A stretch of DNA of 64,000 nt from Mycolicibacterium senegalense (GTDB taxonomy: Bacteria > Actinomycetota > Actinomycetes > Mycobacteriales > Mycobacteriaceae). The stretch is from NCBI RefSeq assembly GCF_019645875.1, contig NZ_CP081000.1, positions 2,728,001 to 2,792,000 of the forward strand, read 5' to 3'. The notes beneath the pieces were generated by a model that made no database searches, was not told the DNA's origin, and saw nothing but the letters and a program-made list of their open reading frames with translations. Numbering within the stretch: the first letter of the stretch is position 1; every line of letters starts with the position of its first letter. The translations under genes and the position numbers were made by a program. Positions 41,632 through 51,217 of the stretch are shown here, piece after piece.

Positions 41632-42987
41632 TCATCCAGCAGCGCTGGCGATCGTCAGTGCGGCGACCGCTCGGGTCGCTGTCCCAACACACGCCGGCAC
41701 CCCGATGCCATCCAGATATCCTCCCGCTACGGCCAGCGTCGGCGGTAGGCCGCTTCGCAACTGGGTGACCAGCTCCTGGTGGCCTGGCTGATACTGGGGC
41801 ATCGCGTCGATCCAGCGGTGCACGTGAAAGTCGACGGGCGCCACGTCAACACCGAAGATGGTGGCAAGATCCTCTCGCGCCCAGCGCAGCAGGTCGTCAT
41901 CGCTGGCGTCGTGGGCCAGTTTGTCGCCCAGCCGGCCGAACGACAGGCGCACCAGCTCGACGTCGCCGCGCCGTCCCCATTTCTGCGACGACAGGGTAAT
42001 CGCCTTGCAGCGTAGCTTTTCTCCCGTAGCCACCAACACTCCCGACGTCCGGGGCAGAGCTGTGCCGACGGGGAGCGCCAGACCCACCACGGCCACCGAC
42101 GCGACGGGTATGTGGCGTGCGGCCGCCGCGCTGTGCGGCGCGAGGTGTTCGATCAACGGCACCAGCCGGGGCGCCGGAACAGCCAGCACAACCGCATCCG
42201 CCGACCAGCGAGCGCCCTCGTCATCAAGGACCTCCCAGCCGGCTGCGGCACGGTCCACGCGCTGAACACCCGCCCGGACCCAACGGGCCCCAGACTGGCG
42301 ATGCAGTTCGTCGACGAGCACCGAGTAGCCGCCCCGCACCGCACCGAATGCCGACCCGGAAATAGTTGGGGGCAAGCCTCTTCGGGCCGCCTCGGTCAAG
42401 CTCGTCGCGCCGCGGTCGAGGGCGGCTGCCACAGCTGGAGCGGCGGCGCGCAACCCGATGTTCGCCGCCGAGCCCGCATACACACCGGCCAGCAGGGGGT
42501 CCACCGACCTGGCCACCACCTGCTCGCCGAACCGATCGCCGACCAGTTCCGCCACGGTGGGGTCAGCGCCGACGCGCCAGGCCAGCGGGCGGATGCGTTC
42601 GTCGAGCACTTGGGCGATCGATGCGTTGTCGACCAGGTCGAGCATCGACGCTGCCAGCGTCGGGATCCCTTGCACAGTGCGCTGCGGCAAGGGATGCAAC
42701 TCGCCACAGCTGTAGAGTGACGGTTGCACACCGGTGGTCTGGATCTGCCTGTCGGCCAACCCCATCTCGGCCAACAGTGCCGACATTTCGGGCCTGCGGG
42801 TGATGAACGCCTCGGCGCCGATGTCGAAAGGCTGTCCGCCGAGACACTCAGTGCGCAGAATTCCGCCGAGCCGATCAGCGCCGTCGAACAGCGTGATCGA
42901 CACGTCCGGACCGACGGACCTCCGAATCCGGTAGGCCGCTACCAGACCCGAGATCCCGCCACCGACAATGCAATAAGAAAGGCTCAT
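41632..42987 (-). CDS. hemY: protoporphyrinogen/coproporphyrinogen oxidase (HemY)
   Basis: A 451-aa FAD enzyme. N-terminal dinucleotide motif YCIVGGGISGLVAAYRI, RLGGILRTE and IGAEAFITRRPEM; C-terminal AGGYLDGIGVPACVGTATRA closes the FAD site. It oxidises coproporphyrinogen III or protoporphyrinogen IX in haem synthesis, producing H2O2 from O2. RBS AAGGAAG precedes ATG 42987. It lies 45 bp after nrdF on the same strand, so it may be the third gene of a ctaD-nrdF-hemY run; haem supply for the oxidase would make sense. It converges with the MBL-Rieske gene. Confidence 0.9.
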   Translation of the reverse strand: MSLSYCIVGGGISGLVAAYRIRRSVGPDVSITLFDGADRLGGILRTECLGGQPFDIGAEAFITRRPEMSALLAEMGLADRQIQTTGVQPSLYSCGELHPLPQRTVQGIPTLAASMLDLVDNASIAQVLDERIRPLAWRVGADPTVAELVGDRFGEQVVARSVDPLLAGVYAGSAANIGLRAAAPAVAAALDRGATSLTEAARRGLPPTISGSAFGAVRGGYSVLVDELHRQSGARWVRAGVQRVDRAAAGWEVLDDEGARWSADAVVLAVPAPRLVPLIEHLAPHSAAAARHIPVASVAVVGLALPVGTALPRTSGVLVATGEKLRCKAITLSSQKWGRRGDVELVRLSFGRLGDKLAHDASDDDLLRWAREDLATIFGVDVAPVDFHVHRWIDAMPQYQPGHQELVTQLRSGLPPTLAVAGGYLDGIGVPACVGTATRAVAALTIASAAG

Positions 42988-43032
42988 CAGCAGCTTCCTT
43001 GTCTGCGGATACCGCCGCCAAGTCCGGCGGTG

Positions 43033-44016
43033 CTACCAGTTCCAGTCGTCGTCGGTGGTCGTGACCGCGGTTCCGATGACGTATGCGTTGCCGCTGCCAG
43101 AGAAGAAGTCGTGGTTCTCGGCTGCACCTGGATCGAGCGCGGACAAGATCTCCGCGGGAGCCTGGCTGTCGGCGCCTGCGAACAGCGGGTCGAAGCCAAG
43201 GTTGGCGAGGGCCTTGTTGGCGTTGTAGCGCATGTATGGCAGCACTGGATCTGTCATGCCCAGCGTATCGTACAGATAGTGGGCGTAGTCAGTTTCGTTG
43301 TCGAAGAGTTCTGTGAGCATGGCGTAGGCGAATTCGCGCAGTTCATTTTGCCGCGATGTCGTTTCGTAGCGGAATCCGCGTTGGAATTTGTAACCGATGT
43401 AGTACCCGTGCACGGCCTCGTCGCGAATGATCAGCCGGATGATGTCGGCGGTATTGGGCAGGATCGAGTGGGCTGCCCAGTGCAACGGCAAGTAGAAGCC
43501 GCTGTAGAACATGAACGATTCCAGCATGACCGAGCTGATCTTCTTCTTCAGTGCGTCGTCACCGCGGTAGTAGTCGTGCACGATATGCGCTTTGCGTTGC
43601 AGGAAGATATTGCTGCGGGACCACGCGAACGCATCGGAGATCTCACGCGTCGAACACAGGGTGGAGAAGATGGAGCTGTAGCTCTTGGCATGAACCGACT
43701 CCATGAACGCCATGTTCGTGTAGACGGCCTCTTCGTGTGGGGTGAGTGAATCTGCGAGCATCTCAATACATCCCACAGTCCCTTGCATGGTGTCGAGCAA
43801 CGTCAGGCCGGTGAACACCCGCACGGTAAGCAGTTTCTGAGCATCACTGAGGGTGTTCCAGCTCGCCAGGTCGTTGGACAACGGCACCTTCTCCGGGAGC
43901 CAGAAGTTGGCCGTCAACCGATTCCAGACGTCGATGTCCCGTTGGTCGGTGACGGCGTTCCAGTTGATCGCTTCCAGAGGCTCCATCAACGGCTCGCCCG
44001 CACTCGGGGTGATCAT
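43033..44016 (-). CDS. nrdF: class Ib ribonucleotide reductase beta subunit NrdF
   Basis: A 327-aa dimetal-tyrosyl radical subunit that makes dNTPs aerobically with NrdE. Metal ligands and radical site are visible: LLDTMQG (Asp), [11 protein letters not shown] (Glu, His and the radical Tyr four after His), SFMFYSGFY region Glu, and [12 protein letters not shown] (Glu, His). ATG 44016 overlaps the ctaD stop (ATGA), so it is translationally coupled to an oxidase subunit; ATG 43989 also aligns well. No nrdE, nrdI or nrdH is adjacent. Under the DosR-like boxes before ctaD it would be hypoxia-induced. Most mycobacteria have a separate nrdF2. Confidence 0.92.
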   Translation of the reverse strand: MITPSAGEPLMEPLEAINWNAVTDQRDIDVWNRLTANFWLPEKVPLSNDLASWNTLSDAQKLLTVRVFTGLTLLDTMQGTVGCIEMLADSLTPHEEAVYTNMAFMESVHAKSYSSIFSTLCSTREISDAFAWSRSNIFLQRKAHIVHDYYRGDDALKKKISSVMLESFMFYSGFYLPLHWAAHSILPNTADIIRLIIRDEAVHGYYIGYKFQRGFRYETTSRQNELREFAYAMLTELFDNETDYAHYLYDTLGMTDPVLPYMRYNANKALANLGFDPLFAGADSQAPAEILSALDPGAAENHDFFSGSGNAYVIGTAVTTTDDDWNW

Positions 44017-45713
44017 GGTTCGCTGTTGTGGCCGACGTGAGCTTCACGGCGCATCCGCTCGACCATGTGCGGGTAGTGCAGCTCGAACGCGGGACGCTCC
44101 GAACGGATCCGGGGCAGCTCGGTGAAGTTGTGCCGCGGCGGCGGGCAGGAGGTAGCCCACTCCAGCGAATTGCCGTGGCCCCAGGGGTCATCGACGGTGA
44201 CCGGCTCGCCGTAGCGCCAGCTCTTGAACACGTTCCACACGAACGGCAACACCGAGATACCGAGGATGAACGAACCGAAGGTAGACACCACGTTGAGTGT
44301 GGTGAAGCCGTCGGTGGGCAGGTAGTCGGCGTACCGGCGCGGCATGCCCTCGTCACCGACCCAGTGCTGCACCAGGAAGGTGGCGTGAAAACCGATGAAG
44401 GTCAGCCAGAAGTGCACTTTTGCCAGCCGCTCGTCGAGCAGACGTCCGGTCATCTTCGGGAACCAGAAGTACACGCCGGCATAGGTGGCGAACACGATGG
44501 TGCCGAACAGGGTGTAGTGGAAGTGTGCCACGACGAAATAGGTTTCGGTGACGTGGAAGTCGATCGGCGGGCTGGCCAGCAGCACGCCGGACAGACCGCC
44601 CAGCAGGAAGGTGACCAGGAAGCCTATCGAAAACAGCATCGGGGATTCGAAGGTGAGTTGGCCCTTCCACATGGTGCCGATCCAGTTGAAGAACTTGATG
44701 CCGGTGGGCACGGCGATCAGGAAGGTCATGAAGGAGAAGAACGGCAGCAGCACGGCACCGGTGGCGTACATGTGGTGCGCCCACACCGCGACCGAGAGGG
44801 CCGCGATGCTGATGGTGGCGTACACCAGGGTGGTGTAACCGAAAATCGGCTTGCGGCTGAACACCGGAATGATTTCGGATACGACACCGAAGAACGGCAG
44901 GGCCAGCACGTATACCTCGGGATGGCCGAAGAACCAGAACAGGTGCTGGAACAGCATGAGGCCGCCGTTGGCAGGATCGTAGATGTGCGCGCCCAGGCGG
45001 CGGTCGGCGGCCAGGCCGAACATCGCGGCCGTCAGTAAGGGGAACACGATCACCACCAGCATGGAGGTGATGAGGATGTTCCAGGTGAAGATCGGCATCC
45101 GGAACATCGTCATTCCCGGTGCGCGCATGCAGACCACTGTCGTGATCATGTTGACCGCGCCGAGAATTGTGCCCAGACCGCCCACCGCGATACCCAGAAT
45201 CCAGAGGTCCGCGCCGACTCCGGGGGAGTGGATCGCATCGCTGAGCGGCGTGTAAGCCGTCCAGCCGAAGTCTGCGGCACCGCCGGGGGTGATGAAGCCG
45301 CCGAGGGCGATCAGCGCGCCGAATAGAAACAGCCAGTACGACAAGGAGTTCAGCCGCGGGAATGCCACGTCGGGTGCGCCGATCTGCAGCGGCAGCACCA
45401 GGTTGGCGAACCCGAACACGATCGGGGTGGCGTAGAACAGCAGCATCACCGTGCCGTGCATGGTGAACAACTGGTTGAACTGCTCGTTGCTCAAGAACTG
45501 CAAGCCGGGTTCGGTCAGTTCGGTGCGCATCAAGAGTGCCATCACGCCACCGATCCCGAAGAACGTGAAGCAGGTGACGCAGTACATGATGCCGATCAGC
45601 TTGTGATCGGTCGTGGTGATGAGCTTGTAGATCAGGTTGCCCTTAGGGCCTGTCCGTGCCGGAAACGGACGGCGTGCCTCGAGTTCTCCGATTGGAGGGG
45701 CTTCGGCAGTCAC
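44013..45713 (-). CDS. ctaD: aa3-type cytochrome c oxidase subunit I (CtaD)
   Basis: A 566-aa, 12-TM haem-copper oxidase subunit I. CuB/haem ligands are present: [11 protein letters not shown] (His, with the D-channel Glu), [11 protein letters not shown] (HH pair) and [11 protein letters not shown] (haem a3 and haem a His). GTG 45713 is chosen because GAGGAGA lies just upstream; the in-frame extension to 45824 is not family-like. DosR-like boxes (45879-45919) lie about 165-205 bp upstream. It is coupled by ATGA to nrdF. No ctaC/ctaE is near, so it probably assembles with subunits encoded elsewhere and looks like an extra, hypoxia-linked paralogue. Confidence 0.93.
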   Translation of the reverse strand: MTAEAPPIGELEARRPFPARTGPKGNLIYKLITTTDHKLIGIMYCVTCFTFFGIGGVMALLMRTELTEPGLQFLSNEQFNQLFTMHGTVMLLFYATPIVFGFANLVLPLQIGAPDVAFPRLNSLSYWLFLFGALIALGGFITPGGAADFGWTAYTPLSDAIHSPGVGADLWILGIAVGGLGTILGAVNMITTVVCMRAPGMTMFRMPIFTWNILITSMLVVIVFPLLTAAMFGLAADRRLGAHIYDPANGGLMLFQHLFWFFGHPEVYVLALPFFGVVSEIIPVFSRKPIFGYTTLVYATISIAALSVAVWAHHMYATGAVLLPFFSFMTFLIAVPTGIKFFNWIGTMWKGQLTFESPMLFSIGFLVTFLLGGLSGVLLASPPIDFHVTETYFVVAHFHYTLFGTIVFATYAGVYFWFPKMTGRLLDERLAKVHFWLTFIGFHATFLVQHWVGDEGMPRRYADYLPTDGFTTLNVVSTFGSFILGISVLPFVWNVFKSWRYGEPVTVDDPWGHGNSLEWATSCPPPRHNFTELPRIRSERPAFELHYPHMVERMRREAHVGHNSEP

Positions 45714-45878
45714 TAACAAATCTCCTCTCGATACCCACACCCACGCGCCGACGAACGGCGCTTCGCACAAGGTGCCCGGTTGGCTACCACTGTTTCTCGC
45801 GCAGGTCCGGTCAGGAAGGGCCATAAGTCACCTATCGAGAGGCGCTGTCGAGGAATCGGACAGAAATCCCGTGCAGCA

Positions 45879-45895
45879 AAGGGCCTTTCGTCCTC
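45879..45895 (-). promoter_or_regulatory. DosR-like box (ctaD operon)
   Basis: AAGGGCCTTTCGTCCTC; on the minus strand GAGGACGAAAGGCCC, i.e. GGAC-GAAA-GGCCC. It lies in the 300-bp divergent gap 45714-46013. Confidence 0.6.
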
Positions 45896-45902
45896 GATTT
45901 GA

Positions 45903-45919
45903 CGCCGAAGGTCCCCAAA
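45903..45919 (-). promoter_or_regulatory. second DosR-like box (ctaD operon)
   Basis: CGCCGAAGGTCCCCAAA; on the minus strand TTTGGGGACCTTCGGCG, with one perfect and one degenerate half-site. Paired sites are common in DosR promoters. Confidence 0.5.
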
Positions 45920-45936
45920 GAATCAGACCATGAAGC

Positions 45937-45949
45937 GGTCTTTGTCCCC
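45937..45949 (+). promoter_or_regulatory. DosR-like box (Rv1733c-like gene)
   Basis: GGTCTTTGTCCCC, centred about 70 bp before the TTG start of the membrane protein gene. Confidence 0.5.
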
Positions 45950-46013
45950 TGGCCATAGTTCGGCGTGCCTGTGCACGATGGAAACGCCGGGATTCGACAC
46001 AGGGAGGTTTCTG

Positions 46014-46610
46014 TTGACGCACTTCACCTTCGGCGCCGGACGTTGTTGGATCGTGCGGGCGCTGGGAGCCAACCCCATAATCCGGCTCAGTGACCGAGTG
46101 GAAGCTGTCGGCGCCGTCCTGGTCATCATCCTCATCTTGATCGCCACGGCCATCACCGGCGCGATCGGCACCGCCGTCCATGACAGCCGATCTTACCTGT
46201 ACGCCGAACAGGCCGCCAGTGGCCACACCGTGCAGGCTCGCGTGATGGCCCGGACAAGAGCGGCTGTCGGAACGACAGGTAGACAGTTCGAAACCGATGC
46301 TCGCTGGCCAACCCCCTCAGGGGAGCGTTCTGGTTCAGTTGTTCTCAGCCACCCGGCCGCAGAGGGCGATCAGGTCGAGATCCTGGTCGATCCCACCGGC
46401 CGGCAGGTGCTCCCACCGCCCCCTCGCTGGCAGGCCGGTGTCGATGCGGTGTCGATCGGGGTTGCCGTGTGGCTGGTGTTTGTTGGCGTGATAGGCCTGG
46501 CAGCCGCACTGGCGCAGCAATGGTTGATGCGTCTGCGTTATCGAAAGTGGGATGCCGAGTGGCGCTTGCTGAAAAGCGATACCGGGGGACTGAGCGATAC
46601 GCAGCGCTGA
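46014..46610 (+). CDS. Rv1733c-like membrane protein (dormancy-associated)
   Basis: A 198-aa protein resembling the DosR-regulon antigen Rv1733c in pattern and length: N-terminal NPIIRLSDRVEAVGAVLVIIL (TM1 about 35-60), conserved GTAVHDSRSYLYAEQA, an extracytoplasmic domain (ARWPTPSGERSGSV, GDQVEILVDPTGR), then TM2 (VSIGVAVWLVFVGVIGLAAAL) and a basic tail ending near DTQR. The function of the family is unknown. The start is TTG 46014, set by AGGGAGG (46001-46007); the in-frame upstream region has no such site. A DosR-like box lies 70 bp upstream. Confidence 0.85.
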   Translation: MTHFTFGAGRCWIVRALGANPIIRLSDRVEAVGAVLVIILILIATAITGAIGTAVHDSRSYLYAEQAASGHTVQARVMARTRAAVGTTGRQFETDARWPTPSGERSGSVVLSHPAAEGDQVEILVDPTGRQVLPPPPRWQAGVDAVSIGVAVWLVFVGVIGLAAALAQQWLMRLRYRKWDAEWRLLKSDTGGLSDTQR

Positions 46611-46648
46611 CGGCGTCGGGACCCGAGGCCAAACGGAAGGGTAATCCG

Positions 46649-48318
46649 ATGGATGCAGACGTTATCGTCATCGGCGCTGGTGTGGCGGGTCTGGCCGCCG
46701 CCCACGAATTGACCAGGCGGGGCAAGAAGGTCGCTTTGGTCGATCAGGAAGGCCCCGCCAACGTGGGCGGGCAAGCTTTCTGGTCACTCGGTGGAATCTT
46801 TTTGGTCAACAGCCCTGAACAACGGCGGCTCAGGGTGCGAGACAACGTTGAGCTCGCCTGGGATGACTGGCAGGGAAGCGCTCAGTTCGATCGTCTTGAC
46901 GACCAAGACCTTTGGGCGAGTAGATGGGCCCGTTCCTATGTGGAATTCGCGGCTGGAGAACTGCGTCCGTGGCTGGCCGGTCACGGTGTGAGGTTCCTGC
47001 CCACCGTGGGGTGGGCAGAGCGCGGCGATCTGTGTGCGAGCGGACACGGCAACTCGGTGCCGCGATTTCACATCGCCTGGGGCGCCGGTCCCGGTTTGGT
47101 GGCACCGTTTGTCAACCTGGCCAAGCAGGCCGAGATAGACGGACACCTACGGTTCTACCACCGGCACCGCGTCGATGAGCTGATGGTCAACTCCGGAGCG
47201 GCTATCGGTGTGCGTGGCACGGTGCTCGCGCCCGACACGTCACCCCGAGGCGTCTCCACCAATCGAGATCCGCAGGGCGAGTTCGAACTCACCGCCGCAG
47301 CGGTCATCCTCGCGGCCGGCGGGATCGGTGGGAACGAAGAGATGGTGCGTCGGTTCTGGCCGAAAACACTTGGTCGTCCGCCCAAGAACATGATCACAGG
47401 GGTACCCGCGTACGTCGACGGCCGCATGCTCGACATTGCTGCCGATGCCGGTGTGCGATTGGTCAACCGCGACCGCATGTGGCACTACACCGAAGGGGTA
47501 CGCGACTGGAGTCCGGTCTGGCCCACCACGCAATCCGTATCCTCCCCGGACCGTCGTCCATGTGGTTCGATGCCCGGGGCCGACGACTGCCCGAACCGTA
47601 CCTGCCGGGGTACGACACCCGAGGCACTCTGCGCTACCTGCGCACACCGCCTGACATCGCCGAGTACGACCATTCGTGGTTCATACTCAACCAGAAGATC
47701 ATCGAAAAAGAGTTCGCCCTATCGGGTTCCGAGCAGAACCTCGACATCACCGATAAGAGCGTCCGCGCAATTGTCCGCGACCGCCTGCTCAACACCAAGG
47801 CGCCCAGGGCGGTCGAAGCATTCAAACGTCATGGTGCGGACTTTGTGGTCGCCAGGGAACTCGGACAGCTCGTGGCGGCCATGAACCGGATGACCGGTGA
47901 GCCGCTGCTGGACGCGTCCCTGATCCGGGCACAAATCGAGGCGCGTGATCTACAGGTGGCAAATCCGTTCAGCAAGGACGCACAAGTCCAAGGTATCCAC
48001 AACTCGCGACGTTATGCCGGAGACCGCTTGACCCGCACCGCCGTTCCGCACCGAATCCTGGACCCCAAGGCAGGGCCATTGATCGGTGTGCAACTACACA
48101 TCATGACGCGAAAGACATTGGGCGGTATTCAAACAGATCTGCAATCGCGTGCTCTCGGACTGGACGGGCGGCCGATCGACGGTCTCTATGCGGCCGGCGA
48201 AGTCGCCGGCTTCGGAGGCGGAGGACTTCACGGTTACAACGCACTGGAGGGGACATTCCTCGGCGGTTGCCTGTTCACCGGCCGCACGGCCGGACGCGCC
48301 GCAGCAAAAGCACTGTGA
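46649..48318 (+). pseudogene. FAD-binding dehydrogenase (KstD/fumarate-reductase type), broken by a frameshift
   Basis: Two adjoining frames together encode one flavoprotein of about 556 aa: frame A from ATG 46649 holds the N-terminal FAD motif (VIVIGAGVAGLAAAHELTRRG), GGQAFWSLGGIF and HIAWGAGPGLV; frame B resumes with AIRILPGPSSMWFDARGR and ends with GEVAGFGGGGLHGYNALEG at 48318. The switch is at about 47524, where GGCCCACCACGCAAT lacks one base (a lost A in CCC-A-CCAC would restore VWPNHAIRILP). Both halves retain conserved motifs without other damage, so the loss is recent or a sequencing error. The family includes 3-ketosteroid delta-1-dehydrogenase relatives (Rv0785-type). The gene starts 38 nt after the Rv1733c-like gene. 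Confidence 0.85.
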
Positions 48319-48363
48319 GATCCGACTACCGGAAAGCGTGTGGCTTTGTGCGGCTTTTGCCGG

Positions 48364-49332
48364 TCAAGCGAGTCTCTCTGCATTTCGAGCTGCGCGACTG
48401 AGCCGGCGCTCCTTGGCCGCGTCGAACTTGACACAGGACTCTTCGAGCTTCTCGACCAAGACACCCAGATCGTCCCGTGCCCGCGCTCCTTCGCCGGTGA
48501 AATCCTCGCGTTCGAAGATGCGCCACTTCCTGAGCTGTGGCATCACGATCTCCTCCAGGTGGACACGCGGATCGTAAATACCGCCAACCGCAATGGTGAC
48601 CGCCTTGCGGCGAAACGATGGAATCGTGTAACCGGGCATGGTGAAGTTGTCGAGAATCCGGAAGACCGAAGCGATAGCTTGATTCGGCGCCAGTTCGAAG
48701 CCAGCCGCGGAGATGTCGCGGTAGAAAAGCATATGCAGGTTCTCGTCAGCCGAAACTCGTTGCATCAGTTGATCGGCAATCGGATCATTGCACGCCTTAC
48801 CGGTATTGCGGTGTGAGACCCGGGTAGCCAGTTCCTGGAAGCTCACGTAGAGGACCGAGTCGAGCAGGCTGTCGGCAAAAAGGGTGCCCTGCTGGTTCTG
48901 GCCGGGGGAGAAGCCGCGGGTGATCTGCTCGACCCGCAGCTCTTCGAGCTCGATCGGGTCGGCGGCACGCGTCACCACGAGGTAATCCCTCAGCGCCACG
49001 CTGTGCCGGTTCTCTTCGGCTGTCCACCGGTTGACCCACTGCCCCCAGGCCCCGTCCATGCCCATGTTCATCGCTATTTCGCGGTGATAGGAGGGCAGGT
49101 TGTCCTCGGTGAGGAGGTTGACCATCAAGGCGAGCCTGGCAACTTCCGACAACTGCGACTGCTCGGGGTGCCAATCCTCGCCGCCCAATGCGTAGTAGTT
49201 CTTGCCGTCCGACCACGGAATGTAGTCGTGAGGATTCCACTCCTTCATCATCGACAGATGTCTGTTGAGCAGGCGCTCTGCCACCGGTTCCAACTCATGC
49301 AGCAATCGCAGATCGTTCGAGTCCTTCGGCAA
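48364..49332 (-). CDS. acyl-ACP desaturase (DesA type)
   Basis: A 322-aa soluble diiron stearoyl-ACP desaturase-type protein. Ligand helices are TAEENRHSVALRDYL (E-E-x2-H) and SADENLHMLFYRDI (D-E-x2-H), with the conserved LLHELEPVAERLLNRHL start. It would introduce a double bond in fatty or meromycolic acyl-ACP using O2 and ferredoxin. TTG 49332 is chosen: AGGAG is 5 nt upstream, the N-terminus then matches DesA, and the DosR-like box at 49396-49413 would place the transcript start near 49360, inside the longer ATG 49371 version. DesA1/DesA2 identity is unresolved; it is probably a hypoxia-linked paralogue. Confidence 0.87.
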   Translation of the reverse strand: MPKDSNDLRLLHELEPVAERLLNRHLSMMKEWNPHDYIPWSDGKNYYALGGEDWHPEQSQLSEVARLALMVNLLTEDNLPSYHREIAMNMGMDGAWGQWVNRWTAEENRHSVALRDYLVVTRAADPIELEELRVEQITRGFSPGQNQQGTLFADSLLDSVLYVSFQELATRVSHRNTGKACNDPIADQLMQRVSADENLHMLFYRDISAAGFELAPNQAIASVFRILDNFTMPGYTIPSFRRKAVTIAVGGIYDPRVHLEEIVMPQLRKWRIFEREDFTGEGARARDDLGVLVEKLEESCVKFDAAKERRLSRAARNAERLA

Positions 49333-49395
49333 GATCACTCCTGAGTCCGTAACTGTAACTTGCAGTTTCATTCAACTGGTCACGCCGCAACGCCG

Positions 49396-49413
49396 GTAGG
49401 GACTTTTGTCATC
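49396..49413 (-). promoter_or_regulatory. DosR-like box (desaturase)
   Basis: GTAGGGACTTTTGTCATC: GGGAC-TTTT-GTCAT, one perfect and one good half-site. Confidence 0.55.
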
Positions 49414-49501
49414 GCTCATATCTGGAGAAGCCCGTTGGCGGTACGGCACAACGAGGTACGCCAGACCTCACCGCGCACACTGGTGTATTTCCGTGTCAGA
49501 T

Positions 49502-49518
49502 CAGGCCTTTCGGCCCTG
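49502..49518 (+). promoter_or_regulatory. DosR-like box (DUF5642-like gene)
   Basis: CAGGCCTTTCGGCCCTG: AGGCC-TTTC-GGCCCT. Its centre is about 42 bp before ATG 49552, the spacing expected for a leaderless transcript. Confidence 0.55.
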
Positions 49519-49551
49519 GCGCTGGTATGTCACACGGGGTAATCAGGAAGC

Positions 49552-50353
49552 ATGCCGCACGCGTGCTACCCAAAAAGACGGTGGCAAAGGCGCGACAATG
49601 GCGCCCCCGACCATCGGCCCCGCTTCTCCCTCAGGGCTTGGGCATTGCTCACCACCGCGGCGATCGCCGTGGCCTCGCTCTCAGGCGCGGCGGGCTGGGA
49701 GCTGAACCACCATCTCAATGACACGGGCGCCTCCGCGGCAGCGGAGGCGCAGTGGCTGATCAAGTTGGTTGAATCTGGCCGCCCAGTTTCCCTCCGGGTT
49801 CCACTTGACCTTTCCCGGTGCCATGGACGCCACGGAGCAATCTCTTCGTAGACCGGAGGCTCTGACGCGAGGGGCCACCGTCATACCGGCAAACTGCGCC
49901 AACCCGGCGGAGCGGGACAGCGACGCGTCGCCGCCCGCAGGGGCCGTCCTCGACAGCCTCGCCGCAACGACACAGGACCGCCTGCTGGAAGTCACCGCTT
50001 TGGTGTCTCCTGAGCCCATACCGGTCCGAGATTCACCGCCACACTGCGATGCGGTGGTGTTCTACCGGGCCGGCGTCATCCAAGGCTTTACCGGCCCGGT
50101 GGAGCTACCCCCGTTGCCGGACGGGGTAGTGGTGAAATCGAGCCAGGCAGTGCGGGTCCGGTACACGATCACAGACGGCACCGGCCCCAGCACCGAGACC
50201 GTCCGTTATGTCTACCGCGCACTGCTCGATGATCTGCACTCCGTCACGGTCACTTTCACCGGCCGGCTCAACCCCGGGCCACGGGATGACATCGACCCGA
50301 CTCCGGCCAACGACCTCTTTACCCGCGCGTTGGCGACGCTGCGAACACCCTGA
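49552..50353 (+). pseudogene. membrane-anchored DUF5642-like protein, frameshifted
   Basis: Frame A from ATG 49552 encodes a basic head and one TM/signal segment (WALLTTAAIAVASLSGAAGW) up to WLIKL; frame B continues with NLAAQFPSGFHLTFPGAMDA, resembling mycobacterial DUF5642 proteins, through to the stop at 50353. The frames join at 49767-49768, where one extra G in AAGTTGGTTGAAT breaks what would read WLIKLLNLAAQFPSG. Intact motifs on both sides imply a recent single-base insertion or an assembly error. An independent start at TTG 49769 would give a signal-less 194-aa protein without a ribosome site. Function of the family is unknown. Confidence 0.6.
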
Positions 50354-50414
50354 CCGGCTACGAACAGGGTTGTGGCAGCGCGCGTTCCGCCGACACGCCG
50401 GTCAGCAGTCGAGC

Positions 50415-50828
50415 TCAAACCACGGGGTTGGCCTCAGCGGCGTAGACACCGAGCAGGTCACGGGCGGAAACGATGCCCACCAAAACACCAGCGCGCTCTA
50501 CCAGGATGTGCCGGATATGCCGGTCGGTCATCCGAACCGCCACTTGCTCGACCGTGTCGGACGACTCGCACCAGACCAGATTGGTGCTGGCCACGTCGAT
50601 GGCAGGGACCGAGGCTGGGTCCTGATGAGCGGCGATGACACGGATGGCGTCACGTTCGCTCACCAGCGCCGTGGGCCGCTCCTGATCGCCGACCACCACC
50701 GCACCGATCCCCGCCTCGGCCATGGCCTCCGCGGCTGCTACGACTGTCGCGTCGACCGGCACCCGAACCACTGCATCACCGATGAGATCCGCGACAGAGA
50801 TCAAACCAGCTGAGGGGACATTGACCAT
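50415..50828 (-). CDS. hrp1: two-CBS-domain protein, Hrp1-like
   Basis: A 137-aa protein made of two CBS domains (VRVPVDATVVAAAEAMAEAG...ALVSERDAIRVI and CESSDTVEQVAVRMTDRHI...LVGIVSARDLLGV). It corresponds in size and pattern to hypoxic response protein 1 (Rv2626c), among the most strongly DosR-induced mycobacterial proteins. A DosR-like box (50861-50879) is centred about 41 bp from ATG 50828, so the mRNA is probably leaderless. CBS pairs bind adenosine nucleotides, but Hrp1 has no established ligand. Confidence 0.88.
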   Translation of the reverse strand: MVNVPSAGLISVADLIGDAVVRVPVDATVVAAAEAMAEAGIGAVVVGDQERPTALVSERDAIRVIAAHQDPASVPAIDVASTNLVWCESSDTVEQVAVRMTDRHIRHILVERAGVLVGIVSARDLLGVYAAEANPVV

Positions 50829-50860
50829 GGCACGATCGTGGCACCGTATTCCGGCTGCGA

Positions 50861-50879
50861 ATAGGGACTTAGGTCTTCT
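50861..50879 (-). promoter_or_regulatory. DosR-like box (hrp1)
   Basis: ATAGGGACTTAGGTCTTCT: GGGAC-TTAG-GTCTT. In the 389-bp gap 50829-51217; the remainder holds only a half-site near 50941 and the box at 51072. Confidence 0.65.
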
Positions 50880-51071
50880 GATCGCCGGTCTGCAATGTTG
50901 CGCTGAGATTCGGGGATATCAAAGACCTTGCACTACCGACCTGGGTCCCTCGAACCTGAGAGCTCCCGCCACGACCGCAGACAGCCGCGGTCACAGGGGG
51001 TTTGAGGATGCGGCATAGTAGGAAATGCACACCGTCCCGGCGCCGCGGGATAGGACATTCGTATCTTTCGA

Positions 51072-51090
51072 GGGGGACTAAAGTCCTCTC
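51072..51090 (+). promoter_or_regulatory. DosR-like box (GAF-ANTAR gene)
   Basis: GGGGGACTAAAGTCCTCTC: GGGAC-TAAA-GTCCT, very close to the DosR consensus core. Confidence 0.75.
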
Positions 51091-51217
51091 GCCTTCGTAA
51101 TCGACGTCACCGACACTTGCATTGTGGGAGTGTCAATCATCGCCTCGGGTGCTGCGAAGCGCCTGGCAACCGGCCAGGGCGCTCCGCGCATGCCAATCGA
51201 CGTCGGAATGAGCTGCG

